The translations under genes and the position numbers were made by a program. The notes beneath the pieces are model-generated. The model saw only the letters and a program-made list of their open reading frames with translations. It had not been told where the DNA came from and ran no database searches. DNA of 64,000 nt from Nannocystis sp. (GTDB lineage Bacteria; Myxococcota_A; Polyangia; Nannocystales; Nannocystaceae). Position 1 is the first letter of the stretch. Each line of letters opens with the position of its first letter. Shown here piece by piece: positions 14,940-24,521 of this stretch. The stretch covers positions 760,066-824,065 of the forward strand of contig JADJRG010000017.1 of the NCBI GenBank assembly GCA_016712315.1. Direction: 5' to 3'.

Positions 14940-17918
14940 TCAACGAGCTCGCGCCTGCGCACCCAACCACCGCTCCGCCTCCTCGAGCTGACGAGCCACC
15001 GGCGCCCCCGCAGCCGCCAACGACGCCAGACCCGCCGAAATCAGCGCCCGAGCCCGCCCCGGCTCGGTCGCCCACAGCGCCTGCGCCAGCGTCACCTCCA
15101 CCTGCCCGCGATCCCCCGGATCGACCACGACACCCTCGCCGCTCATATTCTTCAGCGCTGCTTCCAGCCGCGTCACCGCCGCCGCCTGCTCGCCCCGCGC
15201 CAGCGCCACCCTACCCAGGCCCAGCAGCGACAAGCTCAGATCCGGGTGCTCCGCCCCTAGCGCCGCGCTACGGATCGTCACGGAGCGTGAATACGCCGCC
15301 TCGGCCTCCGCCAACGCCCCCACCGCTAGCGCACGGTCCCCCATAAACGCCAGCGTGCCTCCCAGAGCCGGGTGTTCGGGCCCCAGGCTCGCCTCCAAGA
15401 TCCGCAGCGCCGCCGCCAGCTCTGGCGCCGCCGCCTCGTACGCGCCCGCCATCACATACATCCCCCCTAGATTCTGGCGCAGCAGGCCCACGTTCGGGTG
15501 CTCGGGCCCGCTCGCCCCGCTCAGGATCTGCACGCAGCGCTGCAGCGCCGCGATCGCCTCGTCATAACGCGCCTGCCTCTCCAGCACCAACGCCAAGGTG
15601 CTCAGCGGCGACGCCAGGTCTGGGTGCGCCGCCCCGCGCAGTCGCGACGCCAGCGCCACCGCCTCCACCAGCGGCGCCTCTGCGGCCGCATAGCGCCCGC
15701 CTCGCACCCGCGCTGCCCCCAGCGCCGTCAGCCGATCCACGAGTCGTAGCTCCTCCGCCGCGCCGCCCGCGCGCGCCAGCTCAACCCCCTCCGCCGCCAG
15801 CGCCTCCGCCTCTTCATTGCGACCCGCCGCCAGCGCCACCGTCGCCAGCGCCCGCGCCACATCGCCCCGATCGCGCCTCCGATCCCCCCGCCGCCGCACC
15901 AGCGCCTTCGCGTGCTCGCTCCACAGCCCCGCCTCCTCCGCGCGCATCAACTTAAAACCAACCACGTGGATCAATCGCCGCGACGCATCGAGCGCCGCGC
16001 CGTCGTCCCCCGCCGCCACCGCGCGCCACAGCGCCGCTTGAAATGTCTGCGCCGCCTGCTCATGCGCCCCTCCTTCCACCTCTGCCGCCCCGCGCGCCAA
16101 CCACACCTCCACGATCAACGGCTCATACCCGAGCGCCTCCGCCTCCGCCGCCAGCGGCCCGAGCAGCGCCAGCGCCTCCTGATCCTTGCCTGCGTTCATT
16201 CGCGCCTTCGCCGCCGATAATCGCCCCTGCAACGCCTCTACCGCCGCGCTCTGCGCGGCAGCCGGCGCAGGCGGCCCCTCGCGAAGCCCCTCTAGATCTT
16301 CACACGCCGCCAGATCGGGCAGCGCCGCCGCCGCATCCACCGCTCGAACCACCACCGCGTTATCTGCCACCTCTAACAAGTCCACCAGGCTGTCCAGCGC
16401 CTCCAGCCGCCGCCCCAAGCAGCCCATTTTCAGATCCATCGCCGCCTCGGAAGACTCTCCGCGGATCCGCGTCGCCGCGCAGGTCTCCGTGTACGCCGCC
16501 GTCCACGCCCCCGCGTAGGCCTCCAGGCGCCCCGCGGTCAGCGCCCACGAGCTGCCCGCAAAGGGCGCCCCTGTCGCCGCAAAGGCCCGCTCCGCCGCCG
16601 CCGCCCTGCCCTCATTCCACGCTGTCGCCGCTCTCGCCGCGCCTCCTGTACAGATCTGCGCGGTCGGACCTCGCAGCCCGATCCCCAGCGCCAGAGCCGA
16701 CGCCGCGACCGCGCCGCCCACCCCCACCGCCGCTCGGACCCGCCGCCCTCGCCCCGCCGCGATCGCCGCCAGCAGCGCCTCCATGCTCGTGAATCGTTGG
16801 TCTCGCTCCGGGTGCATGCCCCGGATCGCGGCCGCATACAGCCACCTCGGCGCCTTCGACCCCGCCGGAGCCGGCCGCCGCGGCCCACTCGCCGCCGCCG
16901 CCATCTCCTCATAGGTTCGCCCTTCGTAGGGTCGTTGGCGATACAGCGCCTCATAAAGCGCCACCGAGAACGAATAGAGATCGGTACGCGCGTCCACCGA
17001 CGCCCCTGCGTGCTGCTCGGGGCTCATATACCCCGGCGTGCCCATCACCGCTCCAACCCCAGTCAATCGATCGAGCAGCGCCGACCCCCCGCGGCTCATC
17101 ACCTCCTCCGCCTCCTGCGCCCCTCCGCGCGTCTCCTCCTCGTCCAGCCGCGCCAGCCCGAAGTCTGCCACCTGCGCGCGAAGTCGCCCGCTCCCTGTCT
17201 CCCGTGACAGCAGCACGTTCTCCCCTTTGAAGTCGCGGTGGATCAGCCCCACCGCGTGCGCCGCCGCCAACCCCGCCGCCGCCTGTACGAACACATCGAG
17301 CACCTCCTGCCAAGGCCGCGGCGCCGCCGCTAGCCACGCTGCGAGGTCCTGGCCCTCTACATAATCCATCGCCACGAAGACCTGATCGCCCACGATCCCG
17401 ACATCAAACACCGACACAACGTTCGGGTGTGAGAGCTTCGCCATCGCCTGCGCCTCTCGCAGCAGCCGCGCCTGCGCCTCCGCCGTCGACCGCCCGCGCA
17501 GAACCTTGATCGCCACCTTGCGGTCCAGATCCGGGTCATACGCCTTGTACACCACCCCCATGCCGCCCGCGCCGAGGCGCCCCAACGCCACATACCGCCC
17601 GATCGCCCTCAGCTCCTGGGTCCCCTCCGCCGACGGCGAGCTCGCCGCCATCACCCGCGCCAGCAGCCCCTTCATCGCCCCGGAGACGGAGCCCTCGCCT
17701 CCGCTCGCCCGTGTCTCGCGATCCGCGCGGTCCTGCATCGACCCGCCGCCCTCATTCACTCGAGTCTCGTGCATCGACCCGCCGCCCTCATTCACCCGAG
17801 TCTCGTGCATCGACCCGTCGCCCTCATTCACCCGAGTCTCCTGCATCGACCCGCCGCCCTCATTCACCCGAGTCTCGTGCATCGACCCGCCGCCCTCATT
17901 CACCCGAGTCTCCTGCAT
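14940..17918 (-). CDS. Ser/Thr protein kinase with TPR-type C-terminal region and N-terminal repeats
   Basis: 992 residues. 1-60 are five copies of a 12-residue repeat M(Q/H)ETRVNEGGGS. The kinase domain is about 105-395: GRLGAGGMGVVYKAYDP (Gly loop), VAIKVL (Lys), HRDFKGENVLL (catalytic loop with Phe-Lys-Gly replacing the usual Leu-Lys-Pro), VADFGLA, GTPGYMSPEQ. One membrane helix (AAVGVGGAVAASALALGIGL) at about 405-425 puts the C-terminal 550 residues outside; these are Ala-rich helical repeats of tetratricopeptide type (HPNVGLLRQNLGGMYVMAGA, HPDLASPLSTLALVLERQA). This is the standard Pkn architecture of myxobacteria. Divergent from 18205. Confidence 0.9.
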   Translation of the reverse strand: MQETRVNEGGGSMHETRVNEGGGSMQETRVNEGDGSMHETRVNEGGGSMHETRVNEGGGSMQDRADRETRASGGEGSVSGAMKGLLARVMAASSPSAEGTQELRAIGRYVALGRLGAGGMGVVYKAYDPDLDRKVAIKVLRGRSTAEAQARLLREAQAMAKLSHPNVVSVFDVGIVGDQVFVAMDYVEGQDLAAWLAAAPRPWQEVLDVFVQAAAGLAAAHAVGLIHRDFKGENVLLSRETGSGRLRAQVADFGLARLDEEETRGGAQEAEEVMSRGGSALLDRLTGVGAVMGTPGYMSPEQHAGASVDARTDLYSFSVALYEALYRQRPYEGRTYEEMAAAASGPRRPAPAGSKAPRWLYAAAIRGMHPERDQRFTSMEALLAAIAAGRGRRVRAAVGVGGAVAASALALGIGLRGPTAQICTGGAARAATAWNEGRAAAAERAFAATGAPFAGSSWALTAGRLEAYAGAWTAAYTETCAATRIRGESSEAAMDLKMGCLGRRLEALDSLVDLLEVADNAVVVRAVDAAAALPDLAACEDLEGLREGPPAPAAAQSAAVEALQGRLSAAKARMNAGKDQEALALLGPLAAEAEALGYEPLIVEVWLARGAAEVEGGAHEQAAQTFQAALWRAVAAGDDGAALDASRRLIHVVGFKLMRAEEAGLWSEHAKALVRRRGDRRRDRGDVARALATVALAAGRNEEAEALAAEGVELARAGGAAEELRLVDRLTALGAARVRGGRYAAAEAPLVEAVALASRLRGAAHPDLASPLSTLALVLERQARYDEAIAALQRCVQILSGASGPEHPNVGLLRQNLGGMYVMAGAYEAAAPELAAALRILEASLGPEHPALGGTLAFMGDRALAVGALAEAEAAYSRSVTIRSAALGAEHPDLSLSLLGLGRVALARGEQAAAVTRLEAALKNMSGEGVVVDPGDRGQVEVTLAQALWATEPGRARALISAGLASLAAAGAPVARQLEEAERWLGAQARAR
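17739..17918 (-). repeat. Five tandem 36-bp repeats encoding M(Q/H)ETRVNEGGGS
   Basis: Five in-frame 36-bp units open the kinase gene at 17918, followed by a degenerate sixth (DRADRETRASGGEGS). Units differ at few positions (Gln/His, Gly/Asp), indicating recent expansion. Each unit starts with an in-frame ATG, so translation could begin at any of them. Each contains E-T-R-V, a Thr in the kind of context that FHA domains bind when phosphorylated; that role is inference. Confidence 0.85.
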
Positions 17919-18204
17919 CGACCTCCCCTTCCTAGCCGCGCTCGCCGTCGCGCGGCCGCAACGAGCCCGCCGACCCTCCGCCGTGATCGACCGCCGCGCC
18001 GCTTGGCCGCGCCGAAGCCGGGCAGAGCGCGAGGGCTGAGGATCTCACCGCGGGGCGCATCGGCGCCAGCATACCCAAAGACTCGCCACCACGCTCGCCC
18101 TCGAAACCGCCCGCCGCCGGCCGAGCCCGCGTCTACCGGGACCCGAGCCGCGCGCGAGATCGTCGCGACCTCCCGGCCTCGCCCCGTGGGAGAATCGGCG
18201 CGCC

Positions 18205-18849
18205 ATGCCTGAGATCTTCCGCTCCAAGATACGCCCCGTCGCTCGCCCCAAGGCGCCCACCCATGAATTCGTCCGACTACAAACGGACGCCGCCATCCAG
18301 CGCGTCGCCGGCCCCGACGAGGCGACCCTCGCCGCGACCCTCACCGAGGCCAGCGGGCGGATCGCCGCGTTGGACGCCGCCCGCGCCGCCCGTCTCCACG
18401 AGATCGGTCACGCGCTCGGGCTGCCGCCGATCACCGAGCGTCGCGCGCCCGCCCTGGAGGCCGCGGGCGACACCGTCTCGATCTCCGTCGAGCGCAGCGA
18501 CGTCAAGTACTGGCTCTTCGGCGCCGAAGTGGTCCGTAACCTCGACGGAGCCAGCTCCTTCTTCACCCTCTACACCGCCGACGCCGCCGCTGTCTTTTGG
18601 GTCAAGTGCCGCTCCGAGGGCGGCGCTGGCGTCTACCTCGCCGAGATCCACACCGACAGCCCCGGCGTCTCCGCCGCGATCGGAGTCAGGGGTCATAGCG
18701 GCGCCAACCAGTCGATGTTCGCGACCCCCGGGACCCACTGCTTGCGCGCCGTCTTCGACCAGCCGTCCACCACCGGCTTCGACCTCTCGATCCGGCCGCA
18801 AGGATCCCCGCTGCGGATCTTCCGCGTCGACATCACCCGGCTGAGCTGA
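18205..18849 (+). CDS. Conserved-looking hypothetical protein
   Basis: 214 residues without signal or membrane segments. The N-terminal 75 residues are helical (LAATLTEASGRIAALDAARA); the C-terminal 130 are strand-rich with aromatic turns (VKYWLFGAEVVRNLDGASSF, VYLAEIHTDSPGVSAAIGV, GTHCLRAVFDQPSTTGFDLS), which could be a beta-sandwich. Start at 18205 follows the divergent promoter region shared with the kinase at 17918. Convergent with 19078 across a hairpin. No family recognised. Confidence 0.5.
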   Translation: MPEIFRSKIRPVARPKAPTHEFVRLQTDAAIQRVAGPDEATLAATLTEASGRIAALDAARAARLHEIGHALGLPPITERRAPALEAAGDTVSISVERSDVKYWLFGAEVVRNLDGASSFFTLYTADAAAVFWVKCRSEGGAGVYLAEIHTDSPGVSAAIGVRGHSGANQSMFATPGTHCLRAVFDQPSTTGFDLSIRPQGSPLRIFRVDITRLS

Positions 18850-19036
18850 AGCCCCTTCGCCCGGGCGCGCGCGATCCCGCTCCGCGCGCGCCCTTCGCTG
18901 CGGCTCCTTGCCATGTCGGTCTGGGTGGCGTTCGGGTGGGGGTGGGGGCGGCTACCGCTTCCAGCAGCGGGCGACGAGCGTGTTCACGTCGACGCCGGGC
19001 AATCAGCGCTGCTTCGGCGACGAGTGAGCGACGGCG

Positions 19037-19062
19037 CGGGCCTGTCTGGGAGGACAGGCCCG
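19037..19062. terminator. Hairpin between convergent genes
   Basis: CGGGCCTGTC (19037-19046), 6-base loop TGGGAG, GACAGGCCCG (19053-19062): a perfect 10-bp stem. It lies between the 3' ends of the convergent genes 18205-18849 and 19078-20550 and could terminate both. No U-tract follows. Confidence 0.5.
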
Positions 19063-19077
19063 TCGTGAAGGCGCCGG

Positions 19078-20550
19078 CTAACGGACGGCGGCGAGCAGGG
19101 CCAGCCCTCCGCCCTCCGTGGTGCTGCACGCGGCGGTGGCCGTCCAGGCGCCGAGGCCGGTGTTGACCTTATAAGACCCGTCGCCGTCGGCGACCCCGTT
19201 GGAGTAGCTGTAGAGGTAGAGGCGGGTGCAGCCGCAGTTGAGGTGGAAGTACTGGCTGCTGTGGTGGTCGACGCCCTCGACGGAGTCGCCGCAGCCGGTG
19301 GCTCCGTCGGCCATGGAGACGTTGAAGTCGCCGCCGCCGTTGTTTTGATAATTGGCATAACCTATGAACCCGGGGGCAGAGGCGCCGTCGTTGGCGGTGA
19401 TGGTGACGGGCCAGTGGCGGTGCTGGTTGGCCATGGTGAGGCCGCCGTCGAAGAGGGCGTGGTCGACGCGGATCCAGGCGTTGCCGAGCTGCCGGCGGAT
19501 GAGACCTTCGGTGGCGACCTCGGCGATCGCGGCCTTACGCGCGCGGGTGATGTTGAAGGGCTGATAGGCGAGGGCGTTGCCGGCGACCTCGGTGTTGCCG
19601 GTGAGCGGCTGCTGGTTGTCGCCGCCGTTGGTCGCCCAGAGGATGGTCCAGCCGCCGCCCGCGGTCTCCATGTCGCAGTAGGCGGCGAAGGGGGCGTCGA
19701 GGCCGGCGTCGATGGTGTAGGGGCCTGAGGCGGCGAGCGGCTTGGCGGTCTTGATCTGCTTGCAGGTGTCGAAGATCTGGCAGGTACCGGCGATGCAGGC
19801 GTCGCTGACGCAGTCGCTGTTCGCGGCGCACTTGAGCGCGAGCGCGCACTTGGGGCACTCGGGGCCGCCGCAGTCCTTGTCGGACTCGGCGCCGCTGTGC
19901 AGGCCGTCGCTGCAGGTGGGCAGCTCGCACTGGCTGGTGCAGCCGTCGAGGTCGCTCTGGTTGCCGTCGTCGCAGGGCTCGACGCCCTCGTGTACGTGGC
20001 CGTCGCCGCAGCTCGCGCTCTCGCAGGTGTCGATGCAGGCGTCGGTGTTGTCGGCGTTCTGGTCGTCGCAGTCCTCGAAGCCGTCGTGGACGAAGCCGTC
20101 GCCGCAGCTCGCGAGCTCGCAGGTGTCGAGGCAGGCGTCGTTGTTGTCGGTGTTGCCGTCGTCGCAGAGCTCGACGCCCTCGTGGACGAAGCCGTCGCCG
20201 CAGGCGGCGAGCTTGCAGGTGTCGAGGCAGGCGTCGCTGCTGTCTTGGTTGCCGTCATCGCACTCTTCGCCGGGATCGACGACGCCGTCGCCGCAGGTGG
20301 GCTGGGCGGCGGTGTCGCTCTCGGTCGATTCGGCGGCGCTGGTGCTCGAGGTGGTGGTGTCGGGATCGCCGGTGGTCGAGTCCGTCGCGCCGTCGGTGGT
20401 CGAGGCGTCGTCGGTGGTCGAGGCGCCGCTGGTGGTCGGCGCGGTGGTGGTGCCGGCCGTGTTGCCGAAGGTGGTGGTGGCGTCGTCCCCCCCGCAGGCG
20501 GCGAGCAGGGCCGCGGTGAGGATGAGGCTGCGCGCGCGTGAGGTGGTCAT
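19078..20550 (-). CDS. Lipoprotein with DUF4215 Cys repeats and fibrinogen-like domain
   Basis: Start at 20550 gives MTTSRARSLILTAALLAAC, a lipoprotein signal; another ATG lies 18 bases upstream. Residues 20-85 are a Thr/Ser/Asp linker. Four Cys repeats follow (CGDGVVDPGEECDDGNQDSS, CGDGFVHEGVELCDDGN, CGDGFVHDGFEDCDDQN, CGDGHVHEGVEPCDDGN), then CSDGLHSGAESDKDCGGPEC. The last 230 residues match a fibrinogen-like C-terminal domain (CKQIKTAKPLAASGPYTID, YCDMETAGGGWTILW). Such proteins are characteristic of Nannocystineae and are probably surface adhesins or lectins; that function is inferred. Confidence 0.8.
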   Translation of the reverse strand: MTTSRARSLILTAALLAACGGDDATTTFGNTAGTTTAPTTSGASTTDDASTTDGATDSTTGDPDTTTSSTSAAESTESDTAAQPTCGDGVVDPGEECDDGNQDSSDACLDTCKLAACGDGFVHEGVELCDDGNTDNNDACLDTCELASCGDGFVHDGFEDCDDQNADNTDACIDTCESASCGDGHVHEGVEPCDDGNQSDLDGCTSQCELPTCSDGLHSGAESDKDCGGPECPKCALALKCAANSDCVSDACIAGTCQIFDTCKQIKTAKPLAASGPYTIDAGLDAPFAAYCDMETAGGGWTILWATNGGDNQQPLTGNTEVAGNALAYQPFNITRARKAAIAEVATEGLIRRQLGNAWIRVDHALFDGGLTMANQHRHWPVTITANDGASAPGFIGYANYQNNGGGDFNVSMADGATGCGDSVEGVDHHSSQYFHLNCGCTRLYLYSYSNGVADGDGSYKVNTGLGAWTATAACSTTEGGGLALLAAVR

Positions 20551-20901
20551 TCGTTCGATGATCTGCATGTTGTAACGAGCTCCCTGCCGCTGATCCCAGG
20601 CCAGGCGGGGATTGTGGCACGCGGCGCGCTTGGCCGGGCTTCGCACGCGCGCGCGTGAGAGCGCGCGTGGGCCCCGCGCGGGCGCGGATCGCTTCAAGGC
20701 GGGTGAGATCGCCCTCGAGGTGGGGGCGGCCGCCGTGCTCGGGTTGCCGGCTGAACCAGTGCGCGCCTGGGTCGGTCGATCGGCTGATGAAGACGGCTCG
20801 GCCCGGGAGTTGAGGGCGTGCACGCTGACAGCCTGCGGAGGGGCGCCGCCGCCCTTGCCCCCGCCGATCGCGTCGGCCATCGAGGTCGTCGACGAGCGCG
20901 G
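20551..20901. other. Upstream region without assignable gene
   Basis: About 350 bases upstream of the fibrinogen-like lipoprotein. A plus-strand frame ends IEVVDERGYLVTRDEWLSH at 20947 but overlaps the ABC-F remnant antiparallel and has no supported start. No clear promoter or repeat seen. Confidence 0.3.
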
Positions 20902-21048
20902 CTACCTCGTCACGCGCGACGAATGGCTCTCGCACCGAACGACGTGAAGGACGCCATCGTCGTTCGTCACCAGCAACAGCGCGCCGGGATACGCCGCGAG
21001 CGCGGCCTCGAGGCGCTCGATCGACGGCAGATCCAGGTGGTTGGTCGG
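20902..21048 (-). pseudogene. ABC-F ATPase C-terminal fragment
   Basis: Minus frame PTNHLDLPSIERLEAALAAY then PGALLLVTNDDG, stop at 20902. PTNHLD is the D-loop/Walker B signature that distinguishes ABC-F translation factors, and LEAALAAYPGALLLVTHD follows it in the family; here the switch His is Asn (VTND). Everything upstream, including both Walker A motifs, is missing, so this is a relic. Confidence 0.65.
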
Positions 21049-21079
21049 ACCAACACGACGAGGTTGCCGAGCAGGATCG

Positions 21080-21749
21080 TCATGGGCAGTCCTGGACGGC
21101 GAGGTCCATGGTCTCCAGGTGCTCCTTGGCGGGCACCCAGGGCTCATCTTGAGGGAACTCGAGATCGAGGTTCAGGGAGATGATCTTGGGGCAGAACTCG
21201 TTGGGAGCGAGCTGCCAGGTGATCGTGCCAGAGCCGGCGATCGCGGCGACGCCGAGGTCGCCAGGCGTGCCCTCGAGGCAACCATCGAGGCCCACGGCGA
21301 TGCCGGCGTTCTGCGGGCCCCACATCTCGGGGACGTCGATCGCAAGCGCAGGGTCGCCGTCGGTCGGGCGCGCGAGGTGCAAGGTGGTGCAGCGGTCGTT
21401 CTTGAGGTCGGACTTGTGGATCAGGATGTGATCGAGGCCGCCGGCGAAGAAAAAGGCGACGTACTCGTCGCCTGGGGGGCTGGTGTCGCTCTCGCCGGTG
21501 TCCGACGGGCCGATGGTGGTGGCGTCGGTGGTGGTGCTCTCGGTGGAGATGCCGGTGTCGTCGCTCGTTGAGGTGGAGGGGGTGGTGTCGCTCGAGAGCG
21601 GGCTGGTCGGGACGTCGCCGGTGTCGGTCGGGTCGGCGGTGGTCTCGGGGGCGGTGGTGGTGCTGGCGGTGGTGCCCGGATCGGTGGTGAGCTCGGATTG
21701 GCCGGGGCCGCAGGCGGTGAGGAGGAGGAAGATTAAGCAAAGGCGGGTC
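21080..21749 (-). CDS. Thr/Asp-linker lipoprotein
   Basis: MTRLCLIFLLLTACGPGQSE is a lipoprotein signal with lipobox Leu-Thr-Ala-Cys; start 21749. Residues 20-90 are a Thr/Ser/Asp linker. The C-terminal 130 residues (EYVAFFFAGGLDHILIHKSD, CTTLHLARPTDGDPALAIDV, GTITWQLAPNEFCPKIISLN) with four Cys make a small beta-rich domain. Upstream and in the same orientation lies a truncated Cys-rich tail (21789-22022). Confidence 0.6.
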
Positions 21750-21788
21750 ATGAGCCCGGGTGTACGCCGCGCGGGAGGGAATTGTCCA

Positions 21789-22022
21789 TCACGGGCAGAC
21801 GCAGCGGATCTTGTCGCCACCGGGAGCCTGGCCGGTCTTGCCGCAGTCGAGGTCGTAGCGGGCGCTGGTACATTGTTGGCCGCCCTTCGGGTCGGGAGAG
21901 CAGGCGGAGTACATCTCGACGCAGCCGAAGGTGGGGTCGCCGATCGGGTGGATGTCGCGGTGGCCGGCGAGCGGGCGAGCGGGGCTGCAGGGGTGATCGA
22001 GGAATTCGCAGACCTTGCGGGT
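21789..22022 (-). pseudogene. C-terminal fragment of a Cys-rich secreted protein
   Basis: The minus frame opens just after an in-frame TAG and reads RKVCEFLDHPCSPARPLAGH, GCVEMYSACSPDPKGGQQC, TSARYDLDCGKTGQAPGGDK, IRCVCP, stop at 21789. Eight Cys in about 76 codons. No start or signal: the 5' portion is replaced by the start of the acyltransferase-like gene at 22036 on the other strand. Confidence 0.5.
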
Positions 22023-22671
22023 CTACAGGAGTTGGATGAACCTCCCCGACCGCACGATGCAGAACGAACCGCAAAGTCAGCCCCGCCGGCTTCCTCGGCG
22101 GAAGCTCGTCATCCAACAGACACCGACCCAGGAGCTCGGAGAAGGCGACTGGGCGGAGCTGCTCCCCTTCTTCCGCGCGACCTACGAGATCGACACGGAC
22201 GGGCTCAAGGCCAGCGTCCTGAACCGGACGCACCTCATTCGGGTCCGCGAGCGTGCGAGCGGGCGCCTGGTCGGGACCACGGCCTTCGGAGTGGCCCCGG
22301 TGACGATACCAAACGGGGAGTCGGCGCGCGTCTTCTACGCCGGCGACGTGCTGCTCCTCCCGAACCTGCGGGGCTCCGGGCTGGTGCAGGAGATGGCCGC
22401 CCGCGTCGTGCTCGCCGAACTGCTCAGGCACCCCTTCACCACCCATTACGGCTTCGGCGTCGCACTGACTCATTACGCGTACCTGGGGGTCGTACGCTCG
22501 TTCGCCGACGCGTGGCCGCGTCGTGGGCGAGAGACGCCGCCGGAGATCCGCTTCGTCATGGATACCGTCGGACGAATGGCCTACTCCCAGACCTGGCGCT
22601 CAGCCGATGAATCGGTCGCGGTCGGACGACGCGGCCGCGGACGAGACCTCGTGATCTCGGAGGAGATGATG

Positions 22672-24086
22672 GGCTCTCCTAACACATTCATGGGTTAAAG
22701 AGGCATCACATGAGGCCAAGGAATGGAGAGACCGCCACAGCAGAGCAGCAGCATAGCGGCGAAGCTGGAGAGACGTTTGAAGCCGTAGGCGCGGGAGGTG
22801 ACGACGCGGGCTTTGCGGTTGAAGCCTTCGGTGATCGCGTTGGTGACGCCGACAGTGATGTAGGCGGTGATCCCGTCGAAGTGCGCAGCGATCGTCTCAG
22901 CGGCCTTGACAAGCGGGGGCAAGCCTTCGGCCTCGACCCAGCGCAGCCAGCCTGTGAGGTCGCTGTGGATCGACTCTGGAGATGCGGTGTCGAAGATCGC
23001 CGCGAGGGACTCCTTCATAAGGTAGGCGCGGTAGAGCGGCTGGTTCTCCTTCTCGAGCTCTGTGAGCTTGTTGCGAGCGACGGCGTCGAGCTTCCAGGGC
23101 GAGCGCTGGAGCGCGAAGCGGGTCCCCTTGAGGGCGCGCTTCTCGGGCGGGTCGCGGAGTTCAGCGACCATACCGCGGCGGATCTCGTCGAGCGCGTCGT
23201 GTACCAAGCGCTGGACGTGGAAGCGATCGAAGACGACGCGGACGTGGGGCGCCCGCTCGCGCAGCGCCTTCTTGAAGGCTCCCGACATGTCGATCGACGC
23301 GACCTTCAGCGCAGCCGTCCCAGCGGGCCCCAGGGCCTCAGAAGAAGCCGTCGAGCGCGGCGGCGTCCTTGCCCTCGGCGACCCAGACCACGCGGCGTGT
23401 GTCGAGGTCGACGACGACGGTGACGTAGCGGTGGTGCTTGCGGTAAGAGAGCTCATCGATGCCGATCCGACGGAGCCCGCGGAGGCGCTCGCTGGGGTCT
23501 CCTCCGTAGCGCTTGACCACCCGCTCGATCACGCGGCCGACCGTCAGCCAGGCGATCCGCAAGAGCCGCGCGACGGTCGTTTTATCTGTCTTTTGGGCCA
23601 TCAAAGCGATCAAGTCCTCGAAGCCCTTCGTGAAGCCCGTGTCGTGCTCCGCCCAGGGAACCTGCTCGACCTTGACGCCGCACGACGAACACTCGACGCG
23701 GCGGATCGAGTAACGCAGCTCGCACTCGACCCCCCCGACGTCGAGGTGCCGCCACCGACGCACCCTCTGATCACGGATCGGCCCCGTGGCCCCGCAGGTC
23801 GAGCAGCGGCCCTTCGTCCAGCTCGGCGCGACGTCGATGACAAGCCTGTCCTCCTCGAACTCAGCACCGAGGACACGGACCTGCTCCATTCCCAAAAGGC
23901 GTCGTAGAAACGTGGTGATGCGCACGCCCAGATGCTCGATCCCGCGCGGCCCTTGTGCCAGTAAAAACTGGCCCCAAGAGATGTGCGCGAACGCAGCCAC
24001 GACCTGTTTGCCAGACAACCGAGATTTCACGCGGCAGAACACATCCTTGGGGTCCATCCTGGATCCACGAACATGTTAGAAGAGCC
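22672..24086 (-). mobile_element. ISL3-family insertion sequence, 1415 bp
   Basis: Terminal inverted repeats of 22 bp with 4 mismatches: GGCTCTCCTAACACATTC... at 22672 and, on the minus strand, GGCTCTTCTAACATGTTC... from 24086. The 8 bp outside both ends are identical: AGATGATG at 22664-22671 and 24087-24094. An 8-bp duplication, about 1.4 kb length and a single transposase with a Cys-rich N-terminus are ISL3 hallmarks. The perfect duplication shows a direct and fairly recent insertion. Confidence 0.9.
22695..24057 (-). CDS. ISL3-family transposase, split by an in-frame TGA at 23338
   Basis: First frame from 24057: RCSTCGATGPIRDQRVRRWR with a zinc ribbon (Cys pairs CSTCG and CSSCG), then HTH (KTDKTTVARLLRIAWLTVG) and GIDELSYRKHHRYVTVVVDL, the first DDE Asp. 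It ends ALDGFF then TGA. A +1 shift there continues EALGPAGTAALKVASIDMSG (second Asp, in the typical SxDMS block), VFDRFHVQRLVHDALDEIRR, and the last acidic residue region in the C-terminal half, ending 22695. The family normally reads FF.ALG.... without interruption, so one extra T, or a recoding event at TTC-TGA, separates the halves. Confidence 0.85.
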
Positions 24087-24461
24087 AGATGATGCAGGAT
24101 CCGGACGTGCGCTTCTTCGTCGAGAGGAACCCGGGCTACTCCCAGGGTGTGGCACTGCCCTTCCTGGTCAAGATCGACGCCAGGAACCTCGCAGCGCTGA
24201 GCTGGCGCTCGCTCCGCAAGCTCGTCCGCGGTTGATCTGGGCTGCCCGGGCGGCGATTGCAGAAGACCTCCACACACTGGTACATGGAGGGGCGTCGCCC
24301 GTGCCATGACCCTCACCGACCGCCAGCCGTGACCATCCGCGGCGCCTCTGCGCTACCACGTAGCCGCCCGCCCGACCAGCCCGAACCAGCTCCGCGGTCG
24401 CCCTGTCCTATCTGGTCGCAGATACCCAAGGCGGCCAACAGCTGACCTTCCCGAAATCTGC

Positions 24462-24489
24462 TTGCGTATATGGCGCATCCGGGTAAAAT
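24462..24489 (+). promoter_or_regulatory. Promoter-like hexamers before the NudC gene
   Basis: TTGCGT (24462-24467) and TAAAAT (24484-24489) are separated by 16 bp, 33 bases upstream of the NudC-like start. The AT-rich -10 stands out from the GC-rich setting and looks like a proteobacterial sigma-70 promoter, fitting the foreign look of the gene. Confidence 0.4.
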
Positions 24490-24521
24490 CCGGGTGCTTT
24501 CTTCATGACCGGACCCCTTCG

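Larger units (their letters stand above)
22036..24235 (+). pseudogene. Acyltransferase-like (GNAT superfamily) gene interrupted by an ISL3 element
   Basis: 5' part 22036-22671, 3' part 24095-24235. Removing 22672-24086 and one copy of the 8-bp target gives one continuous frame ...ISEEMM-QDPDVRFFVERNPGYSQG... ending LRKLVRG and TGA at 24233. RBS AGGAG lies 5 bases upstream of 22036. The product would be about 258 residues. LLPFFRATYEIDTDGLKASV, GRLVGTTAFGVAPV, ARVFYAGDVLLLPNLRGSGL (the R-G-S-G acetyl-CoA loop) and EMAARVVLAELL place it in the N-acyltransferase fold. Substrate unknown. It is inactive as sequenced. Confidence 0.75.
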
